Shown here: in pieces, positions 1-7,607 of the stretch | Position numbering within the stretch: the first letter of the stretch is position 1 | Layout: every line of letters starts with the position of its first letter | Assembly (NCBI GenBank): GCA_019694685.1 | Contig: JAIBBM010000040.1 | Coordinates: 1 to 37,296 of the forward strand | Direction: 5' to 3' | DNA length: 37,296 nt | Source: Leptospirales bacterium | GTDB lineage: Bacteria > Spirochaetota > Leptospiria > Leptospirales > Leptonemataceae | Made by a program: the position numbers and the translations under genes | Notes under the pieces: generated by a model | Databases searched by the model: none | Told to the model about the DNA's origin: nothing | The model's input: only the letters and a program-made list of their open reading frames with translations

Positions 1-2
1 TT

Positions 3-197
3 CGGAATTACACGTATGTGCGGCCGCAATATTCGCAGATGTATCTGGATGAGTGGTGCTGGTGGAAGAATGTGAAGTACTTCGGGTTGGAGAAGGTGAA
101 GGAGTGTGGGGAGAGTATGGGGAGTATTAAACTACGAGTTCTTCTTCTCCAGCACGCGCCACCACGATCTCGCCTGCGTCTTCGAGTTTGCGGATGA
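3..197 (+). CDS. possible C-terminal fragment of an unidentified protein
   Basis: This reading frame is open from the left window edge to a TGA at 195-197. It runs into the 3' end of fliG on the opposite strand, overlapping it by about 70 bp. The first ~45 residues are rich in Tyr and Trp (for example the stretches YSQMYLDEW and WWKNVKYFG), which looks more protein-like than random. The DNA at about 60-125 is strikingly G/purine-rich and T-poor compared with the rest of the window. I do not recognise a family. It may be the tail of a convergent gene, a decayed remnant, or chance. Sequence to the left is needed to decide. Confidence 0.25.
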   Translation, partial: RNYTYVRPQYSQMYLDEWCWWKNVKYFGLEKVKECGESMGSIKLRVLLLQHAPPRSRLRLRVCG

Positions 198-1143
198 TGT
201 TCACAATTTTCTGCTGGCAGTCTTCCACGTCTTTCAAGCGCACAGGACCCATGAAGTCCATATCTTCGCGCAAAAGAGATGCAGCGCGCTTGGACATGTT
301 CTTGAAGATTTTTTCCTGCACTTCCGCTTCCACGGACTTCAGTGCTTTTGCAAGTTCCTGGTTGTCCACTTCGCGCAGAACTCGCTGGATCGCACGGTCA
401 TCGAGTAGAACTATGTCTTCGAATACGAACATCTTCTTCTTGATTTCTTCGGCGAGTTCCGGATCTTCCTCTTCGAGAGCTTCGATGATCGTCTTTTCAG
501 TTCCGCGGTCTACGTTGTTTAGAATTTCAACCACAGTGTCCACACCACCCGCAGTGGTGTAGTCTTCCGAAGCAAGAGTAGAAAGCTTACGCTCAAGAAC
601 TCGCTCCACTTCGCGAAGAACGTCAGGCGACACTCGTTCCATGGTCGCAACACGCCGAGCCACATCCGCCTGAATCTGGTGAGGCAGAGCTCCCAGAATG
701 GACGCTGCTTTCTGCGGTTCAAGATAACAGAGAATGAGTGAAATCGTCTGGGGATGTTCATTCTGGATAAAGTTCAGTAGATGAGACGGGTCAGTGCGAC
801 GAATGAAGTCAAACGGTCTTACCTGAAGGCTCGACGTCAGGCGGTTGATGATGTCGATTGCCTTCTGCGTTCCCAGCGCTCTCTCGAGTACTTCGCGAGC
901 GTAGTCAATGCCGCCCGAAGTGATGAACTCCTGGGCCATCATGAGTTCATTGAACTCTACAAGCACGCCCTCTTTGTCTTCTGGCTGGACTTTGTCCAGA
1001 CGAGCCATTTCAAAGGTGAGTGTTTCTATTTCGTCTTCGCGCAAATGCTTGAAGATGTCTGAGGCCACGTCAGGGCCCAGAGTGACCAGGAAGATGGCGG
1101 CTTTTTGCCTGCCTGTAAGTGATGATTTCTTTCCCGCGAGCAT
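127..1143 (-). CDS. fliG: flagellar motor switch protein FliG
   Basis: FliG is the C-ring rotor protein. It binds the FliF MS-ring through its N-terminal domain and interacts with the stator through its C-terminal domain to generate torque. At 338 aa the length is normal. Visible hallmarks are the N-terminal LTGRQKAAIFLVTLGP segment (residues 9-24), the EHPQT motif (129-133) of the middle ARM-like domain, and the MFVFEDI segment (238-244) leading into the charged torque helix around 248-270. The start is an ATG with no strong Shine-Dalgarno. The gene is last in the flgB-flgC-fliE-fliF-fliG order, but a terminator hairpin lies between fliF and fliG, so it may depend on readthrough or its own promoter. 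Spirochaetes often carry more than one FliG; which paralogue this is cannot be told here. Confidence 0.96.
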   Translation of the reverse strand: MLAGKKSSLTGRQKAAIFLVTLGPDVASDIFKHLREDEIETLTFEMARLDKVQPEDKEGVLVEFNELMMAQEFITSGGIDYAREVLERALGTQKAIDIINRLTSSLQVRPFDFIRRTDPSHLLNFIQNEHPQTISLILCYLEPQKAASILGALPHQIQADVARRVATMERVSPDVLREVERVLERKLSTLASEDYTTAGGVDTVVEILNNVDRGTEKTIIEALEEEDPELAEEIKKKMFVFEDIVLLDDRAIQRVLREVDNQELAKALKSVEAEVQEKIFKNMSKRAASLLREDMDFMGPVRLKDVEDCQQKIVNIIRKLEDAGEIVVARAGEEELVV

Positions 1144-1192
1144 TGGATGGCGCCGATATCATTGTCGGTCCATTTCCAGGTCCAGGCAAGTC

Positions 1193-1220
1193 AAAAAAAA
1201 AGGCACGGTCTCCCGTGCCT
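1193..1220 (-). terminator. intrinsic terminator between fliF and fliG
   Basis: Read on the minus strand, an 8-bp perfect stem (AGGCACGG / CCGTGCCT, loop of 4) is followed directly by a run of about nine T. It lies 54 bp after the fliF stop and 49 bp before the fliG start. A second, smaller GC hairpin (GCCCTC / GAGGGC at 1247-1264) sits just after fliF without a T run. The position implies that transcription of the flagellar operon is attenuated or ended before fliG. Confidence 0.85.
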
Positions 1221-1273
1221 CAGGTTATCTGGTGTATCCGGCCGGTGCCCTCTGGCAGGAGGGCTTCCTAATA

Positions 1274-2965
1274 TTACTCGTCCTGTGACAGCCAGGTGCG
1301 AAGAAGCTTGGCCACTTGATCTGGCTTTTCTCGCGCCAGGTTCATTGCGTTCTCCAGCATCTCTCGCCTTGCCCTTTCATCCACAGACAGTTCCACTTCT
1401 GCGGCTCCTTCATCCGCTACACGGAGTGCCGCTTCGCGCATCAGTTGCTGCTGTGCTGCAAGTTCTTCTTCTCTCATTCTGCGTCTGCGAGAGATCTCGC
1501 GACGAATCGCTCTGTAGAGCATGTAGATCAGGAAGAGAGCAACGACTGCAATGACAGAAACAATGAGCAGTCTCTGCATCAGGAGCTTTTGACGAATTTC
1601 ATTGTCCTCTTCTGCAAATTCAGCGGTGCGATCTTTCTGAAGATGAGCCACCACAATCTGGTCTCCGCGTGAGCCTTTGTAGAGCATGGACGCTTTGAGA
1701 AGCTTTTCCAGTGTGCGAAGTTCTTCCTCTGATGGGGCGGTGTATTTTCTTTCCCAGCCTGAACCATCTGGTTTGTATCCGGTCCTGACCCAGCTTCCGT
1801 CTACCATCACAGCGATGGATCTAGAACGCTCTTCCCATGGCTGTCTTGTGACTTCGCGTTCGATGCGATTGTAGTCATTGTTCTGGATTACATCTTGATT
1901 GCCATACTCGGAACGCTGGTAGTCCAGATCGCGATACCCAGGAGGGAGCTGCTGCTCTGTTCCAGTCGGCCCACCTGGAGTAAATCCATTGCCTTTGAAA
2001 TTTTCTTTGCGGGCATTCTGAGAAAGAGTCAGAGTTCCGCCTGGCATGATCTTACGATCTGGATAAGGTGTATCCGGGTTTTCTGGTGACTCTTCCACTG
2101 GAGTCACCAGGTGCTGCTTTTCTGTTACTTCATCCCAGTTCATATCGAGAGCAACGCGAACGATGCTCACGCGATCTGCTTGATAAAATTCATTGAGAGA
2201 CGTTTTGATTTCGTCGTACCATTTACGGCGCTCTTTTTCCTCGAACGCTTTCTTGCGATCCACTAGATCGAGTTTGCGCTGCGCTTCATCGATTTCGTCT
2301 GGTTCTACGAATTCCTTTCCGTTTTGATCTGTGATCGTGATGTTTTCACGAGTCAGACCCGGAATAGAACGATAGATCAAGTTCTTCACGCCCATGACCT
2401 GTTTGCGCGTGATGCTTTCCATGCCAGGCTTCAGAGAGAGAATCACGGAAGCTTTGACTGGATCCGTATCCGTAAGGAAGTTGTTGCGCTTTGGAATCGC
2501 CAGTTCTACGCGAGCGCTCTTCACATACTCAAGAGTCATGAGCATTTTCTCGAGAGAACCTTTGATCGCGCGATGGAGTTTGACATCTTTGTCAAAGCTC
2601 GTTTCATCCCAGCGAGACATGTTGAAAATCTCCCAACCTTCTACTCCGGCTGGAATCAAGTTCTCCTGAGCGAGTTTGGTGACGATTTCCTGACGACGAT
2701 GTCCATCGACGTAGATGGCAGAAGTGCCGCTTCCGCTGTATTCTACTCCCATTGCTTCGAGTGCCTTTGAAATACTTGCGTAGTCAGTGGCACTCAGATT
2801 GTCATAGAGCAGTTCTTTGGACGGTTTGGACGAATATCCTGCCATTGCGATGAATGCAATGACGACGGCTGCCAGCACGCCCCCAATTGCAAGCTTCTTG
2901 GTATTGTCCAGCCCGGTCCAGAGCTGAGTGATTCGGTCGAGAACGTTTTTTAAACCCTCCGGCAT
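1274..2965 (-). CDS. fliF: flagellar MS-ring protein FliF
   Basis: FliF forms the membrane-embedded MS ring on which the flagellar rotor and export gate are built. The protein is 563 aa from the chosen ATG. It has an N-terminal membrane helix (LAIGGVLAAVVIAFIAMAGY), a YscJ/FliF-type periplasmic domain, a long polar periplasmic stretch rich in Pro, Gly and Asn, a second membrane helix near residue 480 (VSVIAVVALFLIYMLY), and a cytoplasmic tail that in the family binds FliG. The frame can be extended 10 residues upstream to a TTG, but the ATG at 2965 is preferred because AGGAAGGT lies 5 nt before it and the protein then begins MPEGLKNVLDRI, typical of the family. It follows fliE after a 158 bp gap. 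Confidence 0.96.
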   Translation of the reverse strand: MPEGLKNVLDRITQLWTGLDNTKKLAIGGVLAAVVIAFIAMAGYSSKPSKELLYDNLSATDYASISKALEAMGVEYSGSGTSAIYVDGHRRQEIVTKLAQENLIPAGVEGWEIFNMSRWDETSFDKDVKLHRAIKGSLEKMLMTLEYVKSARVELAIPKRNNFLTDTDPVKASVILSLKPGMESITRKQVMGVKNLIYRSIPGLTRENITITDQNGKEFVEPDEIDEAQRKLDLVDRKKAFEEKERRKWYDEIKTSLNEFYQADRVSIVRVALDMNWDEVTEKQHLVTPVEESPENPDTPYPDRKIMPGGTLTLSQNARKENFKGNGFTPGGPTGTEQQLPPGYRDLDYQRSEYGNQDVIQNNDYNRIEREVTRQPWEERSRSIAVMVDGSWVRTGYKPDGSGWERKYTAPSEEELRTLEKLLKASMLYKGSRGDQIVVAHLQKDRTAEFAEEDNEIRQKLLMQRLLIVSVIAVVALFLIYMLYRAIRREISRRRRMREEELAAQQQLMREAALRVADEGAAEVELSVDERARREMLENAMNLAREKPDQVAKLLRTWLSQDE

Positions 2966-2970
2966 GGTAC

Positions 2971-2978
2971 ACCTTCCT
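2971..2978 (-). promoter_or_regulatory. ribosome-binding site that decides the fliF start
   Basis: AGGAAGGT on the minus strand, 5 nt before the ATG at 2965. It supports this start over the upstream TTG at 2995. Confidence 0.8.
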
Positions 2979-3028
2979 GTATTTGTTGCTTCCAAGAGAC
3001 ATAACGTGCCAGAAAGTACAAGAAAAAT

Positions 3029-3056
3029 TTTATAGAAACCAGGGAATTTTTATAAA
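3029..3056 (-). promoter_or_regulatory. candidate sigma-70-like promoter upstream of fliF
   Basis: On the minus strand TTTATA and TATAAA are separated by 16 bp inside an AT-rich island in the fliE-fliF gap. The island contrasts with the surrounding GC-rich DNA, which includes a GC hairpin with arms CCGCGC/GCGCGG at 3081-3105 on the fliE side. Only the spacing and the hexamer resemblance support this call; AT-rich sequence gives such matches easily. Confidence 0.25.
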
Positions 3057-3123
3057 TTTTCTGTACGTACGGCGAAGACGCCGCGCCACCCTTTCGGGCG
3101 CGCGGATTCTCTTTAAGGTTGGA

Positions 3124-3507
3124 TTATCTTGGCTGTGTGAGTTCGCGGAATGTGCGGACCAGGCCATCTGCGACTGTCTTTGTAAGAGTCAGTGCAAATC
3201 TGCTCTTTTCTGCGGCGATCATCACATCATGAACTTCCACAGAATCTGGATCGTAGATTGCTTTTGTAGTTAGATCCCTGGATCTAGAATCCACGGATTC
3301 AACATCTTCCAGAGCGCGAGAAAGCATGTCCGCGAAGCCTTTGGCAGGTCCAGTGCTGCGCGCGGACTCAGGTCCCTGCGGGCCGATCTGCATGTGACGC
3401 GGGTCCTGGGTAGTAAGCTTTGCGTCCCCCAGAGGAACACGATTCGAAGGACGAAACTGCGGCATGCCGCCTGAAAACTGGACTCCGCGTTCACTCTGAA
3501 TATTCAT
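3124..3507 (-). CDS. fliE: flagellar hook-basal body complex protein FliE
   Basis: FliE is the small adaptor between the MS ring and the proximal rod. The C-terminal two thirds match the family: a GFADML segment (residues 57-62) followed by a helix containing HDVMIAAEKSRFALTLT and ending ...VRTFRELTQPR. At 127 aa it is longer than most FliE (about 100-110) because of an N-terminal polar extension of about 50 residues rich in Pro, Gln and Arg. The start is an ATG with GGGAG about 8 nt upstream. It sits between flgC (36 bp gap) and fliF, as in most basal-body operons. Confidence 0.93.
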   Translation of the reverse strand: MNIQSERGVQFSGGMPQFRPSNRVPLGDAKLTTQDPRHMQIGPQGPESARSTGPAKGFADMLSRALEDVESVDSRSRDLTTKAIYDPDSVEVHDVMIAAEKSRFALTLTKTVADGLVRTFRELTQPR

Positions 3508-3543
3508 CGCTTAACTCCCTGAAGTTGATCTATTTTTATTTTC

Positions 3544-4008
3544 TTATACTGCTCTTGAGATTTCGAGTGCACGGTTGAACATCTGCCGCGCACCCTGGAC
3601 TACTTGCAAATTCGCTTCGTAAGAACGAGAGGCAGCAATCATGTCCGTCATTTCTTCCACTATGTTTACATTTGGCATCTCTACGTAGCCCTTCTTCGGC
3701 CCAATCGCAATCGCATCCGGGTGAGTCGGATCATACACAAGGCGCAGAGGGCGCATGTCTTTCTCGATTTTTGCTACCTTCACACCCTGCCCCGGTCCGG
3801 TCTCGAGACCTCGCGGATACACTGGCGATCTCCATACGCTGCGCTGGTTGATGGGTTCCATCACCACACGATCCCGGCGAAAAGGTCCATCTCCCTGGGC
3901 ATTGCGCGTTGTAGTTACGTTTGCTATGTTGTTCGAAATCACGTCGAGCTTCAGTCTCTGCGCTGAGAGGCCGCTCGATCCAATATTGATGGCTGAAAAC
4001 ATGCTCAT
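3544..4008 (-). CDS. flgC: flagellar proximal rod protein FlgC
   Basis: FlgC is a proximal rod subunit of the flagellar axial structure. The 154 aa protein has the flagellar rod N-terminal signature (SSGLSAQRLKLDVISNNIANV, residues about 12-32, here split by the family's SNNIAN core) and the conserved C-terminal helix MTDMIAASRSYEANLQVV (residues 121-138) that packs against the N-terminal helix. The ATG start has AGGAGC upstream. It follows flgB with a 23 bp gap and precedes fliE, so it is co-transcribed with them. Confidence 0.96.
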   Translation of the reverse strand: MSMFSAINIGSSGLSAQRLKLDVISNNIANVTTTRNAQGDGPFRRDRVVMEPINQRSVWRSPVYPRGLETGPGQGVKVAKIEKDMRPLRLVYDPTHPDAIAIGPKKGYVEMPNVNIVEEMTDMIAASRSYEANLQVVQGARQMFNRALEISRAV

Positions 4009-4031
4009 ATGATTGCTCCTACACCTTCTCG

Positions 4032-4463
4032 TTACGCGAGTCGAATGAATGTGTTCCAGTTACGAAACTGAGAACCAATTCGATCAATGAACAAACTGTA
4101 TTGCATTTGATTGCGAACCATCTTGGACATTTCGTCTTCCATATCCACGTTGTTGCCGTCTGCTCGCATCGTGGAAAGATAGTCGGTGTGCGATGTGGGT
4201 TGCACGCTTCTATAGTCGATCGGGCGCCTTCCGTCAATGTGGCCCGGGTGCAAAGTCTTGAGCAAAGGCTGCTCTGCGAAGGATCTCTCTGAATCCACGG
4301 CTCTTTTCAGGTCTGCCTCGAAGGAAATCTCGCTTCTTTTGAAGTTCGGAACGTCCACATTGGCGATGTTGTTTGCGATCACATCTCGCCTCGCGGAGGT
4401 TGCAGAAAGGCCCATTTCGAGCATCTGCATACTTCTCATGCCTGGTCCGTCAAACATCGACAT
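4032..4463 (-). CDS. flgB: flagellar proximal rod protein FlgB
   Basis: FlgB is the proximal rod subunit nearest the MS ring. The 143 aa protein contains the rod signature ANNIANVDVPNFKRSE (residues about 30-45) and the C-terminal MEDEMSKMVRNQMQYSLF helix. It is the first gene of the leftward flagellar operon and lies back to back with a small lipoprotein gene on the plus strand. The ATG has only a poor Shine-Dalgarno (CGAAAG about 8 nt upstream), and the proposed promoter would leave a leader of only about a dozen bases. Confidence 0.95.
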   Translation of the reverse strand: MSMFDGPGMRSMQMLEMGLSATSARRDVIANNIANVDVPNFKRSEISFEADLKRAVDSERSFAEQPLLKTLHPGHIDGRRPIDYRSVQPTSHTDYLSTMRADGNNVDMEDEMSKMVRNQMQYSLFIDRIGSQFRNWNTFIRLA

Positions 4464-4481
4464 ATTTAGACTTTCGGCCGG

Positions 4482-4511
4482 TATATAAAAAGCCTTGATG
4501 AATTATGTCAC
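4482..4511 (-). promoter_or_regulatory. candidate promoter of the flgB-flgC-fliE-fliF operon
   Basis: On the minus strand GTGACA is followed after 18 bp by TATATA, close to a sigma-70 consensus, with the -10 about 18 bp before the flgB ATG. Overlapping it is GCCGAAAG, which resembles the GCCGATAA -10 of flagellar sigma-28 promoters, but the matching -35 is weak. The region is the 68 bp divergent gap between flgB and the lipoprotein gene, so a promoter must lie here or inside a gene. Confidence 0.45.
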
Positions 4512-4531
4512 CCGCCCGACATTTTTCATAG

Positions 4532-4915
4532 ATGAAATCCCTTTCCAGAATACTTCCCACCCCTTCTGCACGCTCCCTCGCTCTGATCCTTCTGGCAGCC
4601 CTGGCCGCAGGAAGCTGCAGAAGCGTCTACAGGAACCACGATCCTGCCGTTCCCAGCACTCAAACCGCGACGCTGTCTCAGTCCGGCTTCGTGTTCAGAC
4701 TGACTGCGCTCAAGAACAAGGTTTCTATGTCAGACACCCTCAGTCTGAAGCCCGGGGATTACATGATCGATTTCCAGCTTCCTTCCACGGGAGACGGTGG
4801 AGTGGCCAGATGCGTTCTGGACGCGGGCAAAGTGTACAAGTTCAAGATTGTAGAAAGGAGATACCTGCCCGAAATCGGAATGCATGCTCTCGTCGGCGAA
4901 TGTGCGATCAAGTAA
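4532..4915 (+). CDS. small putative lipoprotein, function unknown
   Basis: The 127 aa protein begins with a basic, then hydrophobic signal (SLALILLAALAAGSC) with a lipobox-like A-G-S-C ending at Cys29, so it is probably exported and lipid-anchored. The mature part is about 98 residues and mostly predicted beta-type sequence (SGFVFRLTALKN, GDYMIDFQLPS, GKVYKFKIVERRY), suggesting a small beta-sandwich. I do not recognise a named family. It overlaps the following SGNH-like gene by about 32 bp (or 14 bp if that gene starts at a GTG), so the two are probably translated as a pair. Confidence 0.75.
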   Translation: MKSLSRILPTPSARSLALILLAALAAGSCRSVYRNHDPAVPSTQTATLSQSGFVFRLTALKNKVSMSDTLSLKPGDYMIDFQLPSTGDGGVARCVLDAGKVYKFKIVERRYLPEIGMHALVGECAIK

Positions 4916-5894
4916 CCGGTCTTTGCGAAAAGTCACGCGCGGCCTGGCATTCGTTCTGATTGCATGCGGGATCGCGGAAGCAACCCTTCGATTCATTCCG
5001 GGCGTGGATTTCTATCTGAAAGAAAATTCGCTGCACTGCGCCGCCTCTTTTTATCTCAGACTCTGCCCTTCCAGGTCGATTGAATTTAAGAACTCCGCCG
5101 GGGAAACATACACTGTAACTACAAACGAAGCCGGAGAGAGAATCACTTCCGCATTGCGCGACACATCGCGCCAGGACAGCCGAACGACCCAGCTTGAACT
5201 ATGGTTGATCGGAGATTCCATTGCAATGGGACACGGCCTCACTGATTCAGATACGGCCGCCTGGATCGCTCAGTCCAGATTGAAGTCGTGGAAGGTCAGA
5301 AATCTGGCCACGGATTCTGTTGGACCACTGGCTATGACAGACATTCTAAAACAAACTCCAGGGAAGCCCGCTCAAATAATATGGATCTTTAACCCGAGCG
5401 ACTTCATAGACGATCCTCTCGAAACGGCACGACGCGAATCTTTCCCTCGGAGGGCTATCTTTATTCTTAAGTACTACGTAAGATCAAGCGCAATTGCATC
5501 CGCCGCGAGAATCATCGCTGGAAGTTCAGATGCTTCGTACGTTCAGGGTGGATCCTCTCCTCTCCCGGACGCGGCAGATCCGATCTTCGCACACATTCTG
5601 GAACTCTCGAAAGAAGCTGGCAATCACGGGGCTCGTTTTTGCATTCTGCTTTATTCAGACGTTGAGGCAGGCGCAAATAAACCGGAAAAAGAAAATCGTT
5701 TACGATCTATGATCGCGGATCTGGCTCTGGCACACCATATCTGCACGATCGACGTGAGGGGTCAGTTTCAAAGCTCAAAAGAGAATCTGTATTTACAGAA
5801 CGGACACCCCGGCCCGGCTGCTTCTCGCATTTTCGCGGATGCTATTGTGAATTCTGTCTCTGGCCAAGAACCGCGTGCAAAATCAGAGCAATGA
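4884..5894 (+). CDS. SGNH/GDSL hydrolase-like protein, membrane-anchored or exported
   Basis: The 336 aa protein has an N-terminal hydrophobic segment (residues 20-33) and an SGNH-type core. Block I is LIGDSIAMGHG with nucleophile Ser112, a possible Asn block is IWIFNPSDF (Asn170), and block V is NGHPGPAASRIF with His308. The usual Asp two or three residues before that His is Asn306 or Gln305 here, so the triad may be altered. Family members are esterases or carbohydrate O-deacylases; the substrate is unknown. The ATG at 4884 overlaps the upstream lipoprotein gene; a GTG at 4902 is an alternative start. The 3' end overlaps pssA on the other strand by 53 bp. Confidence 0.72.
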   Translation: MLSSANVRSSNRSLRKVTRGLAFVLIACGIAEATLRFIPGVDFYLKENSLHCAASFYLRLCPSRSIEFKNSAGETYTVTTNEAGERITSALRDTSRQDSRTTQLELWLIGDSIAMGHGLTDSDTAAWIAQSRLKSWKVRNLATDSVGPLAMTDILKQTPGKPAQIIWIFNPSDFIDDPLETARRESFPRRAIFILKYYVRSSAIASAARIIAGSSDASYVQGGSSPLPDAADPIFAHILELSKEAGNHGARFCILLYSDVEAGANKPEKENRLRSMIADLALAHHICTIDVRGQFQSSKENLYLQNGHPGPAASRIFADAIVNSVSGQEPRAKSEQ

Positions 5895-6609
5895 CTCCGC
5901 TGATTCCATAAACCAGAACAATCATAAACAACAACGCCGCAGATATGGCAAAGCTTCTCAGTATCCCCACTGCAATCAGTGCAATGACAATGAAGGCGAT
6001 GAGGATTCCAAGACGCACTGGATTGAATCTTTTGAATACCGTTGCCTGCGGCTTAGAATACTTGATGGTGCTTACCATTAAGAAGGCAACTCCCACAAAA
6101 ATCACAACCATCAGAGCCACTGGAATTTGAAAGGAGCCCTGCAGACCAAGAGGCATGAGTGCCACAATGACGCCGGCGACGGGAGATGGAAGTCCCTGGA
6201 AAGAAGTTGGATCGTGTGCGACGTTGAACCGAGCAAGCCTGTAGGCGGCACAGGCAGGATACACCGCAGACAGAGCCATGCCGATGGGTAGAGTGATTCC
6301 CTCCACGACCGGATTGATTCCGCGCAGTGCGAAAGAATACATCACAACGGCCGGGGCAATTCCAAATGCAGTCAAATCCGCAAGACTGTCCAGCTGCGCG
6401 CCCAGATCAGACTGAGCTTTGAGCAAACGAGCCGCATATCCGTCGAGCCCGTCGCAAAGGCAGGCAAGCAGGATCAAACCGCAAGACAGAGCAAGAGAAC
6501 CGGCGCTGTCCCCTTCTCTGGCGGAAAACAAGATGGCGAAGAATCCCAGTGTAAGATTGCCGAGAGTGAATAGGTTCGGTACCCAGTTGAGGCCAGCGCG
6601 GATGTTCAT
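5842..6609 (-). CDS. pssA: CDP-diacylglycerol--serine O-phosphatidyltransferase
   Basis: This membrane enzyme makes phosphatidylserine from CDP-diacylglycerol and serine, the first step to phosphatidylethanolamine. The 255 aa protein shows the full CDP-alcohol phosphatidyltransferase motif D53-x2-D56-G57-x2-A60-R61-x8-G70-x3-D74-x3-D78. It has several hydrophobic segments, and the N-terminal VPNLFTLGNLTLGF is typical of the PssA type rather than PgsA. Its ATG overlaps the tsaD stop by 4 bp (ATGA), so translation is coupled. It is the last gene of the rpsF-to-pssA run. The substrate alcohol is inferred from similarity to PssA; related enzymes use other alcohols. Confidence 0.88.
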   Translation of the reverse strand: MNIRAGLNWVPNLFTLGNLTLGFFAILFSAREGDSAGSLALSCGLILLACLCDGLDGYAARLLKAQSDLGAQLDSLADLTAFGIAPAVVMYSFALRGINPVVEGITLPIGMALSAVYPACAAYRLARFNVAHDPTSFQGLPSPVAGVIVALMPLGLQGSFQIPVALMVVIFVGVAFLMVSTIKYSKPQATVFKRFNPVRLGILIAFIVIALIAVGILRSFAISAALLFMIVLVYGISGVIALILHAVLGQRQNSQ

Positions 6610-7604
6610 GGATTCTGAGTTCTTCTGTCTGACACTGCAAATCCCACAACATCTTTTTTGCCTTTCTGAAACAGAAAGAATCCAAGCGCTCCGATCATCG
6701 CTCCGTTGTCCGTGCAGAGGATTTTCTTTGCCGGATATCTCAGATCGAATTTGCCACTGGCTGCCGCCGACTCAAGGCGCGATCGCAGAATCGTGTTTGC
6801 AATCACTCCGCCCGAGGCGACGACCTGGTCGATTCCGGTTTGCTTGACCGCTCTTGTAAGCATCCGCGTTACAAGTTCGAAACAGGTCTCCTGAAAATCG
6901 TGACAAATCTTTGCGAAATCGTGTCCTTCTCGTTTTGCTTTTGTGACTGCGGTCTTGATTCCTGAAAAAGAAAACAGGAGTCCCTGCTCGTTTCGAAGCA
7001 GAGGAGTAAAAATTGACGGACTCTTTTCGACGTATCCGGATGCGCAAGATTCCACGGCCGGCCCGCCCGGATAGGAAAGACCCAAAGTGGCTGCCGTCTT
7101 ATCAAATGCTTCGCCGATCGCATCATCAGCGGTGTCTGCAATCTGTTCCAGATCGCCTGGCCCTCTCACAATGAAGATGGCGGAATTCCCGCCGCTCAAT
7201 AGAAGTCCAAGAAACGGATACACAAGTGGTTTGCCCGCATCGAGAGCCGCAGCATAAAAATGCGCCTCTAGATGATCGCACGTTACGATGGGCGTGCCAA
7301 AAGCAAGATGTATAGATTTTGCAAGTATTCCGCCGATCATCAAAGATCCAACAAGTCCCGGGCGAGTGGTCACAGCGCAATAGGACAGATCTTCCATGCG
7401 AACACCGGAATCATCCATTGCCTGCGCGAAGACTGAATTGATTTTTTCAAGATGCGATCTGCTGGCGATCTCTGGAACCACTCCGCCAAACCTGGCATGA
7501 TCCGCGACCTGAGAGTAGATGGCGCACGATCTCATGATCAGGCCATCTTCAATGACTGCTACTGACGTTTCGTCGCAGGACGTTTCAATCCCGATGCCGA
7601 ACAT
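6606..7604 (-). CDS. tsaD: tRNA N6-adenosine threonylcarbamoyltransferase TsaD
   Basis: TsaD transfers the threonylcarbamoyl group to A37 of ANN-decoding tRNAs. The 332 aa protein begins with the ASKHA signature GIGIETSCDETSVAVIE. It has the metal-binding pair H111-L-E-A-H115 (usually HLEGH; the Gly is Ala here), the nucleotide-binding LLLSGGNS (135-141), the GEAFDKTAATLGLSYPGGP block, and the terminal CTDNGAMIG (297-305). It starts 3 bp after the ctpA stop and overlaps pssA by 4 bp. Confidence 0.96.
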   Translation of the reverse strand: MFGIGIETSCDETSVAVIEDGLIMRSCAIYSQVADHARFGGVVPEIASRSHLEKINSVFAQAMDDSGVRMEDLSYCAVTTRPGLVGSLMIGGILAKSIHLAFGTPIVTCDHLEAHFYAAALDAGKPLVYPFLGLLLSGGNSAIFIVRGPGDLEQIADTADDAIGEAFDKTAATLGLSYPGGPAVESCASGYVEKSPSIFTPLLRNEQGLLFSFSGIKTAVTKAKREGHDFAKICHDFQETCFELVTRMLTRAVKQTGIDQVVASGGVIANTILRSRLESAAASGKFDLRYPAKKILCTDNGAMIGALGFFLFQKGKKDVVGFAVSDRRTQNP

Positions 7605-7607
7605 GAA

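Noticed and set aside
4495..4523. Plus-strand TTGATG-N17-GACATT as promoter of the 127 aa lipoprotein
   Set aside because: The -10 matches only three of six bases and the -10 would be 8 bp from the ATG.
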